Positions 55,476 to 64,000 of a stretch of 64,000 nt of DNA are shown here, piece after piece. The notes beneath the pieces are model-generated. The model was not told the origin of the DNA. It saw nothing but the letters and a program-made list of their open reading frames with translations, and made no database searches. Position 1 is the stretch's first letter. Each line of letters opens with the position of its first letter. The stretch comes from Prevotella melaninogenica (lineage in GTDB: Bacteria > Bacteroidota > Bacteroidia > Bacteroidales > Bacteroidaceae). A program made the position numbers and the translations under genes. The stretch covers positions 310,001 through 374,000 of the forward strand of contig NZ_CP054011.1 in assembly GCF_013267595.1 (NCBI RefSeq). Direction: 5' to 3'.

Positions 55476-57278
55476 CTATTCTTTACTCTCACGTTTACGA
55501 TCATTATGATCGAGCGTAATCTTGCGCATACGAATGTTCTTTGGAGTTACCTCAACATACTCGTTGCCCTTGATGTACTCAAGACATTCCTCAAGACTCA
55601 TCTCGGTCTTAGGGATAACGCGTGCCTTCTCGTCAGAACCAGATGCACGGACGTTGGTCAACTGCTTTGCCTTCGTAACGTTGATAACGAGGTCATTGTC
55701 GTGAACATGCTCGCCAACAACCTGTCCGCCATAAACTTCCTCACCTGAATCGATGAAGAACTTACCACGATCCTGCAACTTATCGATAGCGTATGCGTAG
55801 GCAGTACCAGCTTCCAATGCAATCATTGAACCATTTGTACGACGTACGATTTCGCCCTTGAATGGTTGATAATCTTTGAAACGGTGTGCCATGATAGCTT
55901 CACCCTGGCTGGCTGTTAAGACGTTGGTACGCAGACCAATGATACCACGTGATGGTATTTCAAAGGTGATGTTCACACGCTCACCCTCAGCATCCATACC
56001 GAGAAGGTCACCCTTACGACGAGTCACCATATCAATCATCTTACTTGAGAAATCTGTTGGTACGTTAATTGTCAACTCCTCAATAGGCTCACACTTCTGA
56101 CCATCAATCTCCTTATAGATAACCTGTGGCTGACCAACCTGCAACTCATAGCCCTCGCGACGCATTGTCTCAATGAGGACAGAGAGGTGAAGTACGCCAC
56201 GACCACTAACAATCCACTTATCCATAGAGTCCTCCATAGGACGCACACGCAGTGCAAGGTTCTTCTCAAGTTCCTTGTTCAGACGGTCGCTAATGTGCCG
56301 AGAGGTACAGAACTTACCTTCTTTTCCGAAGAAAGGAGAGTCGTTGATGGTGAAGAGCATACTCATTGTTGGCTCGTCAACAGCAATTGGTGGCAGTGGT
56401 TCAGGATTTTCAAAATCAGCAATAGTATCACCAATCTCAAACTTCTCTAAGCCGATTACAGCACAAATGTCGCCTGAATCTACGGCATCAGTCTTCTTAT
56501 GTCCCATACCTTCGAAGGTATGAAGCTCTTTAATCTTAGTGCGTTCCTGTGTTCCGTCGCGGTGACAGATTGTAATATTCTGTCCATCTTTCAATGTTCC
56601 ACGGTGTACACGACCAACGGCGATACGTCCGGTGTAGCTTGAATAGTCCAAAGATGTAATCAGCATCTGTGGTGTTCCTTCAATCTGCTTAGGAGCAGGG
56701 ATTGCCTCAATAATGAGGTCGAGCAGATATTCAATATTATCTGTTGGTTTCTTCCAATCCTCACTCATCCAGCCATTCTTAGCTGAACCATAGACAACAG
56801 GGAAGTTCAACTGATCTTCTGTAGCGTTAAGGTCGCACATGAGATCGAATACCATCTCATATACTTCTTCAGGACGACAGTTAGGTTTGTCTACCTTGTT
56901 AATAACAACAACTGGTTTCAAACCAAGCTGAAGGGCCTTTTGTAGCACAAAACGTGTCTGTGGCATAGGACCTTCAAACGCGTCTACGAGCAACAGACAG
57001 CCGTCTGCCATGTTCAATACACGCTCAACCTCACCACCGAAGTCAGAGTGACCTGGCGTGTCGAGGATGTTGATTTTTACTCCTTTCCAATTAATACTTA
57101 CATTCTTACTCAGAATTGTTATCCCTCGTTCGCGCTCCAAGTCATTAGAGTCGAGAACTTCTCCGCTGTTGTCTTGTCCGTCACGGAAAAGTTTTCCAGC
57201 GAGCATCATCTTGTCAACCAAGGTTGTCTTACCGTGGTCTACGTGCGCAATAACTGCGATGTTACGAATATCTTGCAT
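55476..57278 (-). CDS. typA: Ribosome-associated GTPase TypA/BipA
   Basis: A translational GTPase related to EF-G and LepA that helps ribosome assembly and stress adaptation. 600 residues, the full family length. G1 [15 protein letters not shown] near 10-24, switch [16 protein letters not shown] near 73-86 and [12 protein letters not shown] near 128. Beta-barrel and EF-G-like domains follow, with the TypA-typical [33 protein letters not shown] and a basic C-terminal tail. Confidence 0.95.
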   Translation of the reverse strand: MQDIRNIAVIAHVDHGKTTLVDKMMLAGKLFRDGQDNSGEVLDSNDLERERGITILSKNVSINWKGVKINILDTPGHSDFGGEVERVLNMADGCLLLVDAFEGPMPQTRFVLQKALQLGLKPVVVINKVDKPNCRPEEVYEMVFDLMCDLNATEDQLNFPVVYGSAKNGWMSEDWKKPTDNIEYLLDLIIEAIPAPKQIEGTPQMLITSLDYSSYTGRIAVGRVHRGTLKDGQNITICHRDGTQERTKIKELHTFEGMGHKKTDAVDSGDICAVIGLEKFEIGDTIADFENPEPLPPIAVDEPTMSMLFTINDSPFFGKEGKFCTSRHISDRLNKELEKNLALRVRPMEDSMDKWIVSGRGVLHLSVLIETMRREGYELQVGQPQVIYKEIDGQKCEPIEELTINVPTDFSSKMIDMVTRRKGDLLGMDAEGERVNITFEIPSRGIIGLRTNVLTASQGEAIMAHRFKDYQPFKGEIVRRTNGSMIALEAGTAYAYAIDKLQDRGKFFIDSGEEVYGGQVVGEHVHDNDLVINVTKAKQLTNVRASGSDEKARVIPKTEMSLEECLEYIKGNEYVEVTPKNIRMRKITLDHNDRKRESKE

Positions 57279-57315
57279 TTAAATACCTTAAAAAGCTTAC
57301 GCTAAATTTATGCTG

Positions 57316-57323
57316 CAAAATTA
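57316..57323 (-). promoter_or_regulatory. -7 box of typA
   Basis: CAAAATTA on the plus strand reads TAATTTTG on the minus strand; divergent from and close to the rpsO promoter. Confidence 0.5.
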
Positions 57324-57343
57324 CGAATAAAAAATGGAAAACG

Positions 57344-57374
57344 TTTGTGGTTCCAATAAAAAGTTGTAACTTTG
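57344..57374 (+). promoter_or_regulatory. Promoter of rpsO
   Basis: TTTG (57344-57347), 19 bases, TAACTTTG (57367-57374): a full consensus match. Confidence 0.8.
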
Positions 57375-57382
57375 CACAGCAT

Positions 57383-57482
57383 TTTCGGAACGTCCGATGC
57401 ATTTGATGTCGTAACCCGTTGTGATTAAGGTGGCTAACGACGGAAAGATGTAATTGCAAATCACATTAATCAAAACAAAATT
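57383..57482 (+). promoter_or_regulatory. Structured leader of rpsO
   Basis: About 100 nt of leader can form TCGGA-acg-TCCGA (57392-57404) and a longer hairpin closed by GTCGT/ACGAC (about 57410-57443). Ribosomal protein S15 represses its own mRNA through leader structures in several bacteria; a similar role here is inference. Confidence 0.45.
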
Positions 57483-57758
57483 ATGTATTTAGACAAGACA
57501 AAGAAGGCAGAAATCTTCGCACAGTATGGTAAGGCACAGAGCACAACTGACACAGGTTCAGCTGAGAGTCAGATTGCTCTTTTCTCTTATCGTATCAAGC
57601 ATTTGACCGAGCACGTAAAGAAGAATCGCAAGGACTACGTTACAACTCGTTCATTGACACAGCTCGTTGGTAAGCGTCGTGCATTGCTTGATTACCTCTA
57701 CGATCGCGATATCGAGCGCTACCGTGCTATCATCAAGGCTTTGGGTCTCCGTAAGTAA
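57483..57758 (+). CDS. rpsO: 30S ribosomal protein S15
   Basis: Primary 16S rRNA-binding protein of the small subunit. 91 residues, close to the usual 89. Conserved DTGSAESQIALFSYRI near 22-37, LTEHVKKNRKDYVTTRSL and LVGKRRALLDYL. Single-gene unit with its own promoter and terminator. Confidence 0.97.
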   Translation: MYLDKTKKAEIFAQYGKAQSTTDTGSAESQIALFSYRIKHLTEHVKKNRKDYVTTRSLTQLVGKRRALLDYLYDRDIERYRAIIKALGLRK

Positions 57759-57781
57759 GATTTCTAAAAGCAAAAAAATAG

Positions 57782-57836
57782 AAGGTAAGAAAGTTAAAGT
57801 TGGTTTATCCATACTTTACTTTCTTACCTTTTTTCT
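57782..57836 (+). terminator. Terminator of rpsO
   Basis: AAGGTAAGAAAGT-TAAAGT pairs with ACTTTACTTTCTTACCTT, followed by TTTTC. Confidence 0.85.
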
Positions 57837-58075
57837 TTGTCTCGTGCTACTATTCTATTAGTTCTTAAGAGATAGTTTTGTTTCCTTTTTTATATTATCT
57901 CAATATTCTAAGTATTAGAATGTCCGTGTAATAGAGTTTTCTAAAAGATTTTAGAAGCCTTGAATTTTCTTTACATTATCTTCTGATATTATAGTGGAAG
58001 TAGCGTGAAAAACAGTCTTTTTATGCACCTTTGTAACTCTTTTATATTGAGGATGTTACAGGAATGGTTTGCAAA
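57837..58075. other. Gene-free region with 5' flank of element copy 5
   Basis: No gene. The last 60 bases (CTTTGTAACTCTTTTATATTG...) resemble the 5' flank of the other element copies. Confidence 0.45.
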
Positions 58076-58185
58076 AGGTGCTTAATAGGCTTGCAAAAGG
58101 GCGTTAATAAGACTTCAAAAGGGCACCTTTTAGAAGCCAAAAGGGCGTTAATTCGAATCCAATTAAGCCTTAATAAAAATCGAAG
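58076..58185 (+). repeat. 22-nt-period dispersed element, copy 5
   Basis: Five 22-nt units at 58076, 58098, 58120, 58142 and 58164. They start AGGTGCTTAATAGGC, AGGGCGTTAATAAGAC, AGGGCACCTTTTAG, AGGGCGTTAATTCG and TAAGCCTTAATAAA. The 3' flank GTGAAAAATATTTACAAA matches that of copies 2 and 3. It lies between convergent genes. Confidence 0.88.
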
Positions 58186-58241
58186 TGGTGAAAAATATTT
58201 ACAAAGAGGCTGGCAATTAGGGTGTGATTTGCCTTAACAGA

Positions 58242-58286
58242 AAATCGGTCATCGCATATTATAAGATAACACACAATGACCGATTT
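58242..58286 (-). terminator. Hairpin after the C10 protease gene
   Basis: AAATCGGTCAT (58242-58252) pairs perfectly with ATGACCGATTT (58276-58286); loop 23 bases. Confidence 0.65.
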
Positions 58287-58358
58287 GGATTTAAATCTTT
58301 TTGTAGGAGTTTGAAAACTCAGTATTATCCGTATTTGTTATGCAGATAGTCTGTTTTC

Positions 58359-60797
58359 CTATTTCTTAATCACTTTCTTTCCATCAATGATATAGATACC
58401 TGCAGGGAGTTCTTCCCAAGTCTTTGACAGGCGAATACCTTGTAGTGTAAAGATATTCTTTGCAGTATTCTTGTTATTATTAACAGAGTTGATTCCATTA
58501 GCTGTATTTAAGTCGCTGATGGTGTTGAAGACATTGCGCAGTACCAGTGGGTTCCATGTATCTTGTCGTTGTCCGTCTCGCTCAAGCTCTAAATGTATTT
58601 CGTATGAATGGTTAGGCTCTAACAGTGAAGCAGAGAATGTGATACGTGTCTCGGCTGCATTGTTGTCTACATCACAGGGGAGATAAACATTACGGACTGT
58701 TCCCAATTCAATCCACTTGTTACTTGTCAAATCGAGTAGACGATAATGAATTGGACCACGGTAGCCATTCCTAATCTGATAGCCAGATACTTTAGAATGT
58801 ACTTGCAGACTGATATTCTTTATCTTGTTAAGTTGGAAAGTGCTGTAATTGGCGTATTCACCATCGACATAGTAGTCGAGGAAAGTTAATTCGATATTTC
58901 CATTATTGACATAAGGTAATACTTCGATCTCGAATGGCTCTTTCATGTCAATAGGTATCTCTACTTCGGTTCCTTTTCTATTAGCTTTTATTGATAGTTT
59001 GACGTCATATTTACCTCTTGGAAGATTCCCTAAACTTGGTTTGTTGTAATATAGTGGAAGCATATTAATGACAAAGGTGGTTCGTCCAAGGCGTTGTGCA
59101 ACAACGTTTGGAGTAAGAAGATAACCATTATATTCTTTCTTTGTCTCTTGATTTGTAAGTGTCATCACAAGCTCACCACGCACCTCTTCACGTCCAGGGT
59201 TGTACATCGTGAAACTGAATGCACCTTTAAATCCAGAACCTTCATAGTAGGGTGCAAGTAGACTTGGAGCCTTTTCAATAACAACTACATCCTTTGGGTT
59301 GTTTGTATTGAGCTGTACTGCATTTGGAGTGAGTTTTACTTCTATCTCATTGGCGTGATTGATTGGCTTCCAGTCACCGTGTTTCTTTGTCTTGGTATCG
59401 AGCATCTCAGAGAATACTGGAACCAAACGGTAGTTTCCGTCAGCAATACCCTTAAAGTTAATATCAGTAACATCAAAGGACATGGAAGTAAAGATAGATG
59501 CCCAAGTCTGGTCGCTTGCAGTTGAGTTGAAGAGTTTTACTCGTTCGTTCTTCTCATTATAGAGGGCAAGTGCAACCTTCCCAGTGAATACACCAAGTTC
59601 ACCTTTCACCGAACTATACGAGCCTAACTTTTCAATCTTTGCACTGAAATTTTCAGAACGGTTTGCTTCAGACTTGTCAATAGTGAGCGATGTGGTGGTT
59701 CTTGCATCTAATCCGCGCTCGATATCCTTAAAAGGTACCGCCTTGCCGTCATTAGGATGGGCAAAGACAACTGAGATGTCGTCCCAGAATGTTCCACTAT
59801 TGAGGGCAAAGCCTGAAACATTAAGAGTTACTATGTTGATGTCGAAGTATCCGTCGTTTTCGCCTCCCCAGCCCCAATTGGTGTGAATGAAGCCCTGCTC
59901 ATCATAGCCATCATAAACAAAGGCATGAGGTCCACCTACTACCAAGACAGGATATCCGTCTGAGATTTCTTGCATCACTTCATTGAGGAAGTCATTGGCA
60001 GGAAGGAAGTTTTTGTCAAGATAACGTACGGTATAGTCGAACTTGTCGCGAAGTGCATTGCAGGCACGTTGTAGATTTGAGTCACTTCCTTTAATGTAGT
60101 ATCTCATATGTACAGCCTTACCAATATCATACATCAATACGCCAACGGCTTGTCGAGATTGTTCCGTTCTCATCTCATTAGTCGTGTTCTTCATTTCATC
60201 CCACCAATAAGTAGTGCTTTTCTTAGCATCATCACCTGTTGATGCTATATAATCTTGTGGTCGATTCTTAGGCCATTTGTTGTAGAACATCACCTGTGCT
60301 GTGGCTGTTGCAACACAACCAGTAGGTGTATGCTGACCATTACTTAGTGGGGTGTACTTATTGAATGGGTCATACTGGCTCCACTTACAAGTAAGCAAGG
60401 GTTCTACCTTTCGTTTGATAGGACGCTGTGGGGTAGTAGCTGTAGCTTTAGAACGCACTTCTTTTACAACACGTTCATATTCCTTTAAGAACAGTTTGAA
60501 GTATGGAGGCTGGTCATTGGGGTTTTCTGTCATCTTATCTCCATAACCCACGAGCTCGTTGAGTTTACTTTCTCCAGAGATAATAACGAATTTCTTGTCG
60601 TTTGGATTTGTAAAGATGTAATAGGCTGGTTGCTCATTAGCTTGTGATGAGCGGGTTTTTGGAGTATCGTTCGATAGTTTTGGGTTGTTGATGTATTTGG
60701 TAGCTATACTCAAAGCACGTGCTTTGGTGATGGGTTCTGCGTTAGCAAGTAGAATGTTAGAAAACGCAGTTAGTACTAATAATAAAGTTCTTTTCAT
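58359..60797 (-). CDS. C10-family cysteine protease (streptopain/interpain-like) with T9SS-type C-terminus
   Basis: 812 residues. Signal peptide 1-20 (ending LLANA), a Spi-type propeptide about 21-130 (ITKARALSIATKYI, YYIFTNPNDKKFVIISG), then the catalytic domain with nucleophile C161 in HTPTGCVATATAQVM, catalytic H291 in GGPHAFVYDGYD and HTNWGWGG near 305-312. A long beta-rich region (about 370-740) follows. The last 75 residues look like a type A sorting domain (IFTLQGIRLSKTWEELPAGIYIIDGKKVIKK, written here only as a description of the LQG...LPAGIY pattern). It is probably exported by the T9SS whose genes porX and porW lie in this window. It resembles interpain A of Prevotella intermedia, but is longer than streptopain. 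Confidence 0.9.
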   Translation of the reverse strand: MKRTLLLVLTAFSNILLANAEPITKARALSIATKYINNPKLSNDTPKTRSSQANEQPAYYIFTNPNDKKFVIISGESKLNELVGYGDKMTENPNDQPPYFKLFLKEYERVVKEVRSKATATTPQRPIKRKVEPLLTCKWSQYDPFNKYTPLSNGQHTPTGCVATATAQVMFYNKWPKNRPQDYIASTGDDAKKSTTYWWDEMKNTTNEMRTEQSRQAVGVLMYDIGKAVHMRYYIKGSDSNLQRACNALRDKFDYTVRYLDKNFLPANDFLNEVMQEISDGYPVLVVGGPHAFVYDGYDEQGFIHTNWGWGGENDGYFDINIVTLNVSGFALNSGTFWDDISVVFAHPNDGKAVPFKDIERGLDARTTTSLTIDKSEANRSENFSAKIEKLGSYSSVKGELGVFTGKVALALYNEKNERVKLFNSTASDQTWASIFTSMSFDVTDINFKGIADGNYRLVPVFSEMLDTKTKKHGDWKPINHANEIEVKLTPNAVQLNTNNPKDVVVIEKAPSLLAPYYEGSGFKGAFSFTMYNPGREEVRGELVMTLTNQETKKEYNGYLLTPNVVAQRLGRTTFVINMLPLYYNKPSLGNLPRGKYDVKLSIKANRKGTEVEIPIDMKEPFEIEVLPYVNNGNIELTFLDYYVDGEYANYSTFQLNKIKNISLQVHSKVSGYQIRNGYRGPIHYRLLDLTSNKWIELGTVRNVYLPCDVDNNAAETRITFSASLLEPNHSYEIHLELERDGQRQDTWNPLVLRNVFNTISDLNTANGINSVNNNKNTAKNIFTLQGIRLSKTWEELPAGIYIIDGKKVIKK

Positions 60798-60910
60798 TTG
60801 TTTATCTTATTAGTCAATTATATTGGTTTGTTATATTTTATATCAGGTTCTATATGTTTAGAAGTCTTTGAAATAGGTAGATTTGACTTGTTTTCTTTTA
60901 GACTGATGCT

Positions 60911-61321
60911 TTATTCTTCCCATATCTCTTTTAAAGGAAGCATTACAAAGTCACGTTCCTTCATTAAAGGGTGGGGAACGATAAGGTCTGGTTCATTGAT
61001 ATTTAGCTTGTCATAAAGCAGGATATCAATATCTATGATGCGGTCTGTATATTGTGCATTGATTGACTTTTTTACTCGTCCCATCTCTCTTTCTATGGCT
61101 TGAGTAGTTTCTAATAACTGTCGGGGAGCAAGCGATGTGGAGACACATACACAGGCATTGAGGAAGAGATTAGGACTCTCAAAGCCCCAAGGCTCCGTTT
61201 CATGAAAAGAAGATTGGCGCAAAACTATGCCAATCTTTTTTTCTATCAATGCTATCGCCTCGTGCATAATAGCCTTTCTATTGCCAAGGTTTGTGCCGAG
61301 GGATAAATAAACTATGTGCAT
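60911..61321 (-). CDS. folK: HPPK, folate pathway pyrophosphokinase
   Basis: Transfers pyrophosphate from ATP to 6-hydroxymethyl-7,8-dihydropterin in folate synthesis. 136 residues, a normal short form. SLGTNLGNRKAIMHEAI at the start, FLNACVCV, and the catalytic RIIDIDILLYDKL near 93-105, followed by VPHPLMKERDFVMLPL. It starts 1 bp after the queA stop, so it is translated from the same transcript. Confidence 0.95.
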   Translation of the reverse strand: MHIVYLSLGTNLGNRKAIMHEAIALIEKKIGIVLRQSSFHETEPWGFESPNLFLNACVCVSTSLAPRQLLETTQAIEREMGRVKKSINAQYTDRIIDIDILLYDKLNINEPDLIVPHPLMKERDFVMLPLKEIWEE

Positions 61322-61322
61322 A

Positions 61323-62507
61323 TTAATCGTTGAGAATCAACAATGAGTCGCCGAAGCAACCAAACATATAACCATTCTTTACCGCTTTGTCATATGCTTC
61401 CATCACAAGATCATAACCTCCGAAGGCTGCTGTTTCCATCAATAAGGTTGAATATGGATGATAGAAGTTGACCAACATAGAGTCAGCAAAGCCAAAGTTG
61501 TATGGAGGGAAGATAAATTCATTAGTCCAACCATCGTACTCTTTCAACATACCATCTGTACCAACGGCTGTCTCTGTAGCCTTAACAACACTCGCACCGA
61601 CGGCACAAAGGCGATGTCCTGCTTGTTTAGCACCATTGGCAATACGACAAGCATCGGCATTGATGTGCATCTCTTCAGAGTCCATCTTGTGCTTTGTAAG
61701 ATCTTCTACTTCAATGTCATGGAAGTTACCTAAGCCACAATGTAAAGTGATGAATGCTTTCTTGATTCCCTTAATATCCATCATCTTCATCATGTGTTCA
61801 GAGAAGTGGATGTTTGTTCCTGGTGCAGAGACTGCGCCTTCGTTCTTTGCAAAGACTGACTGGAAGTGCTCCATGTCGTCAGCTGTTGCGTGTGCAAACT
61901 CTTCACCTTCCTCTTTTGGGCGGTTATCAATGATATAACGTGGTAATGGAGCTTCACCCAAAGTAAACAACTCACGCTTAAATTCATCGTGAGGACAGTC
62001 GTAAAGGAAACGAAGTGTGCGACCACGAGAAGTCGTGTTGTCAATAACCTCAGCCACCATCGTACCAGATTCATCAAAGAAAAGCTTGTTACCGATACGA
62101 ATCTTACGTGCAGGCTCAACCAATACGTCCCAAAGACGCATCTCCTGATTCAACTCACGAAGGAGGAATACCTCAATCTTAGCATCAGTCTTCTCCTTTG
62201 TTCCATACAGACGAGCTGGGAAAACCTTAGTATCATTGAAGATAAAAGCATCGCCCTCATCGAAGTAATTGAACACATCTTTGAAGCGGATGTAGTCTTC
62301 TTCCTTAGGTTCACCATTGATCTCACCCTTAAACATGTCAATCTTTCCTGACTTACGGTGTAGCACCATCAGTCTACCTTCGTCACGACGTGTAACAGTA
62401 AAGGTCTGTGTACTGCCGTCAGTACGAGTCAGTACACGTTCAGATGAATGTGGATATAAGGCTACCTGCTCTTTTGGTAGGTTGAATTTAAACTGTGAAA
62501 GCTTCAT
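61323..62507 (-). CDS. queA: tRNA ribosyltransferase-isomerase QueA
   Basis: Uses S-adenosylmethionine to turn preQ1 in tRNA into epoxyqueuosine. 394 residues, longer than E. coli QueA (356) because of insertions in the N-terminal half (for example between KIDMF and DVFNYF). Conserved FIFNDTKVFPARLYG near 88-102, GAVSAPGTNIHFSEHMM near 228 and NEFIFPPYNFGFADSMLVNFYHP near 325-347. It lies between truB and folK with gaps of 21 and 1 bp, an operon of tRNA-modification and folate genes. Confidence 0.94.
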   Translation of the reverse strand: MKLSQFKFNLPKEQVALYPHSSERVLTRTDGSTQTFTVTRRDEGRLMVLHRKSGKIDMFKGEINGEPKEEDYIRFKDVFNYFDEGDAFIFNDTKVFPARLYGTKEKTDAKIEVFLLRELNQEMRLWDVLVEPARKIRIGNKLFFDESGTMVAEVIDNTTSRGRTLRFLYDCPHDEFKRELFTLGEAPLPRYIIDNRPKEEGEEFAHATADDMEHFQSVFAKNEGAVSAPGTNIHFSEHMMKMMDIKGIKKAFITLHCGLGNFHDIEVEDLTKHKMDSEEMHINADACRIANGAKQAGHRLCAVGASVVKATETAVGTDGMLKEYDGWTNEFIFPPYNFGFADSMLVNFYHPYSTLLMETAAFGGYDLVMEAYDKAVKNGYMFGCFGDSLLILND

Positions 62508-62528
62508 ATTTTTATATTGAGGAGTTTA

Positions 62529-63227
62529 TTATTTTTCTATTGTTTGTTGCTGAAGCCATGCTTCAAACTGGTCATAATTGACGCAGTCTTCCACTCTTAC
62601 GTCTCCAACACGTGTGCGGCGCAATGCTGTAAGATAGGCTCCGCTATTCACTGCTCGTCCAAGGTCGCGTGCCAATGCGCGGATATAAGTACCTTTACCG
62701 CAGACGACACGAATTGATAGTTGCATCTTCTCTGTATCGAAGTCTAATACTTCTATCTCATCAATGCGAATGTTCTTAGGTTTTAACGTGACATCCTTAC
62801 CTTTTCTACGATAGTCGAAAGCACGCTTACCATCCACCTTTACAGCACTGTAAGTTGGTGGAATCTGCTCGATATCACCCACAAACTGAGGAAGTGTAGC
62901 GTTTATTAGTTCCCTTGTTATGTGTTCTGTTGGGAAGGTTTCATTCACCTCATGCTCCATATCGTAGCTCGGTGTGGTTGCTCCCAACTGAAGAGTAGCT
63001 GTATATTCCTTTGTGTGTGTCTGCAAGGTTTCAATCTGTTTTGTCATCTTACCCGTAGCAAGGATGAGTACTCCTGTAGCCAAAGGGTCTAAAGTACCTG
63101 CATGACCAATCTTTACTTTTCCGTCATTCGCCTGTGTACAAAGGTAACGTACGTGCGCCAATGCTTTGAAACTGGTGATTCCGTAGGGCTTGTCAATAGG
63201 GATGATTACTCCTTCTTTGAAGTTCAT
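62529..63227 (-). CDS. truB: tRNA pseudouridine-55 synthase
   Basis: Makes pseudouridine 55 in the T loop of tRNAs. 232 residues; the catalytic Asp is D47 in GHAGTLDPLATGVL. Other family segments are IDKPYGITSF, PPTYSAVKVDGKRAFDYRRKG and CGKGTYIRALARDLG. It lacks the C-terminal PUA extension of the E. coli form, as is common in Bacteroidota. It lies 21 bp from uppP on one side and 21 bp from queA on the other. Confidence 0.95.
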   Translation of the reverse strand: MNFKEGVIIPIDKPYGITSFKALAHVRYLCTQANDGKVKIGHAGTLDPLATGVLILATGKMTKQIETLQTHTKEYTATLQLGATTPSYDMEHEVNETFPTEHITRELINATLPQFVGDIEQIPPTYSAVKVDGKRAFDYRRKGKDVTLKPKNIRIDEIEVLDFDTEKMQLSIRVVCGKGTYIRALARDLGRAVNSGAYLTALRRTRVGDVRVEDCVNYDQFEAWLQQQTIEK

Positions 63228-63248
63228 TAGGGCAATAAGTATATAAGA

Positions 63249-64000
63249 TTAGTCAACCATATTCAGTGGAATATCACAGAGCAGCATTATAATAATGATA
63301 ACGCCAACGATGATACGATACCAACCGAACCACTTGAAACCATATTTTGCAAGGAAACTTACAAACCATTTCATTGCCAATAGCGCAACGATAAATGATA
63401 CAACACAGCCTACTGCGAGCATTATAAGGTTGTGAGCAGACGCCCATGTACTGTCACCTTTTAATAAATCAAGTAGGTCGAGCAGTGTTGCACCAGCCAT
63501 AGTAGGTACTGCAAGGAAGAATGAGAACTCTGCTGCACGCTTACGTGTCAATCCGTTTGCCATACCGCCAACGATGGTAGCCATAGAGCGGCTTGTACCA
63601 GGGATAACCGATAAGCACTGGAAAAGACCAATGCTAAAGGCACGCTTTTCTGTTACTTGATTCTCTTCTTTTCCCTTATTGAACAATTTATCACAATAAA
63701 GCATGAAGATGCCACCCACAACGAGCATTATTGCTACAACCCAAACTGAGTCGAGCAGCCAGTCAAGTAAACCACTTTTCTTAGCTGCTAAGCCAATGAT
63801 AACAGCTGGTAGGACACCAATGAACAATAACCAGTAGAAGCGGATTGGATGAATAATCTTCTTGAAAGTACAAGTTTCATCAACAGGTACAGGTGTATGG
63901 TCGATCTGGAAAAAGCGTTTCCAATATAAGCATACGACAGAGAGGATAGCACCAAACTGGATGATGAAGGTAAAGGCATGTACAAACTCGTCACCTGATG
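63249..64000 (-). CDS. uppP: Undecaprenyl-diphosphatase UppP (BacA), 5' end outside window
   Basis: Regenerates undecaprenyl phosphate for peptidoglycan and glycan export at the inner membrane. The frame is open to the window edge; the visible N-terminal part reads SGDEFVHAFTFIIQFGAILS, the usual segment after the first helix. The active-site region FQCLSVIPGTSRSMATIVGG is intact, and several helices follow, ending IIIIMLLCDIPL. About 40-45 N-terminal residues lie outside the window. It heads the uppP-truB-queA-folK minus-strand run. Confidence 0.93.
   Translation of the reverse strand, partial: SGDEFVHAFTFIIQFGAILSVVCLYWKRFFQIDHTPVPVDETCTFKKIIHPIRFYWLLFIGVLPAVIIGLAAKKSGLLDWLLDSVWVVAIMLVVGGIFMLYCDKLFNKGKEENQVTEKRAFSIGLFQCLSVIPGTSRSMATIVGGMANGLTRKRAAEFSFFLAVPTMAGATLLDLLDLLKGDSTWASAHNLIMLAVGCVVSFIVALLAMKWFVSFLAKYGFKWFGWYRIIVGVIIIIMLLCDIPLNMVD

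Noticed and set aside
61468..61938. 156-codon frame on the plus strand
   Set aside because: Antisense to queA, with a composition that mirrors the queA codons; a shadow.

Overview
The window looks like a chromosomal segment of a Bacteroidota bacterium, most probably Prevotella or a close relative. The basis is AT-rich intergenic DNA, repeated TAnnTTTG promoter boxes with TTTG about 20 bases upstream (the Bacteroidota housekeeping sigma consensus), genes without Shine-Dalgarno sequences, type IX secretion (T9SS) genes, an interpain-like C10 protease, fimbrillin-type lipoproteins and BspA-type leucine-rich repeats. The genus call is inference from gene content.

Layout. 1-7.0 kb: start of an outer-membrane beta-barrel receptor, trxA-dnaE on the minus strand, then psd-pssA-DUF4834 on the plus strand (phosphatidylethanolamine synthesis). 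7.0-14.8 kb: a minus-strand run aroA, small membrane protein, porW/sprE, porX, tsaE, which holds two T9SS components. 14.9-21 kb: tRNA-Pro(GGG), then an accessory stretch with a fimbrillin-like lipoprotein and its short upstream peptide gene, a 192-bp inverted-repeat element and an IS1380-family insertion sequence. 21-25.5 kb: a GH20 hexosaminidase fused to BspA-type LRRs, facing a TonB-dependent receptor. 25.7-30.3 kb: xpt and a xanthine/uracil-type permease (purine salvage), then three envelope proteins. 30.5-40.2 kb: a long minus-strand block with MBOAT and SGNH acyl-transfer genes, xth, three tandem lipoprotein paralogues, folE, a SPOR protein, a DoxX-like/TpiA fusion and DUF1599. 41-43.3 kb: a second lipoprotein locus with the same short-peptide arrangement. 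43.8-52.5 kb: cca, an RND efflux operon (adaptor, pump, outer-membrane channel) and an LpxA-family acyltransferase. 53-64 kb: radical SAM protein, ADP-ribosylglycohydrolase-DUF1810 fusion, typA, rpsO, the C10 protease with a T9SS-type C-terminus, folK, queA, truB and a 5'-truncated uppP.

The most unusual signal is intergenic. Five copies of one dispersed element (near 7.1, 18.6, 40.7, 52.8 and 58.1 kb) and one diverged copy (26.4 kb) are built from 22-nt units in strict register. Two arrays of unrelated sequence (30.3 and 51.6 kb) have the same 22-nt period. Other points of interest are two paralogous short-peptide/lipoprotein loci with long leaders, a promoter boxed in by a 16-bp inverted repeat at 27.9 kb, and several domain fusions.
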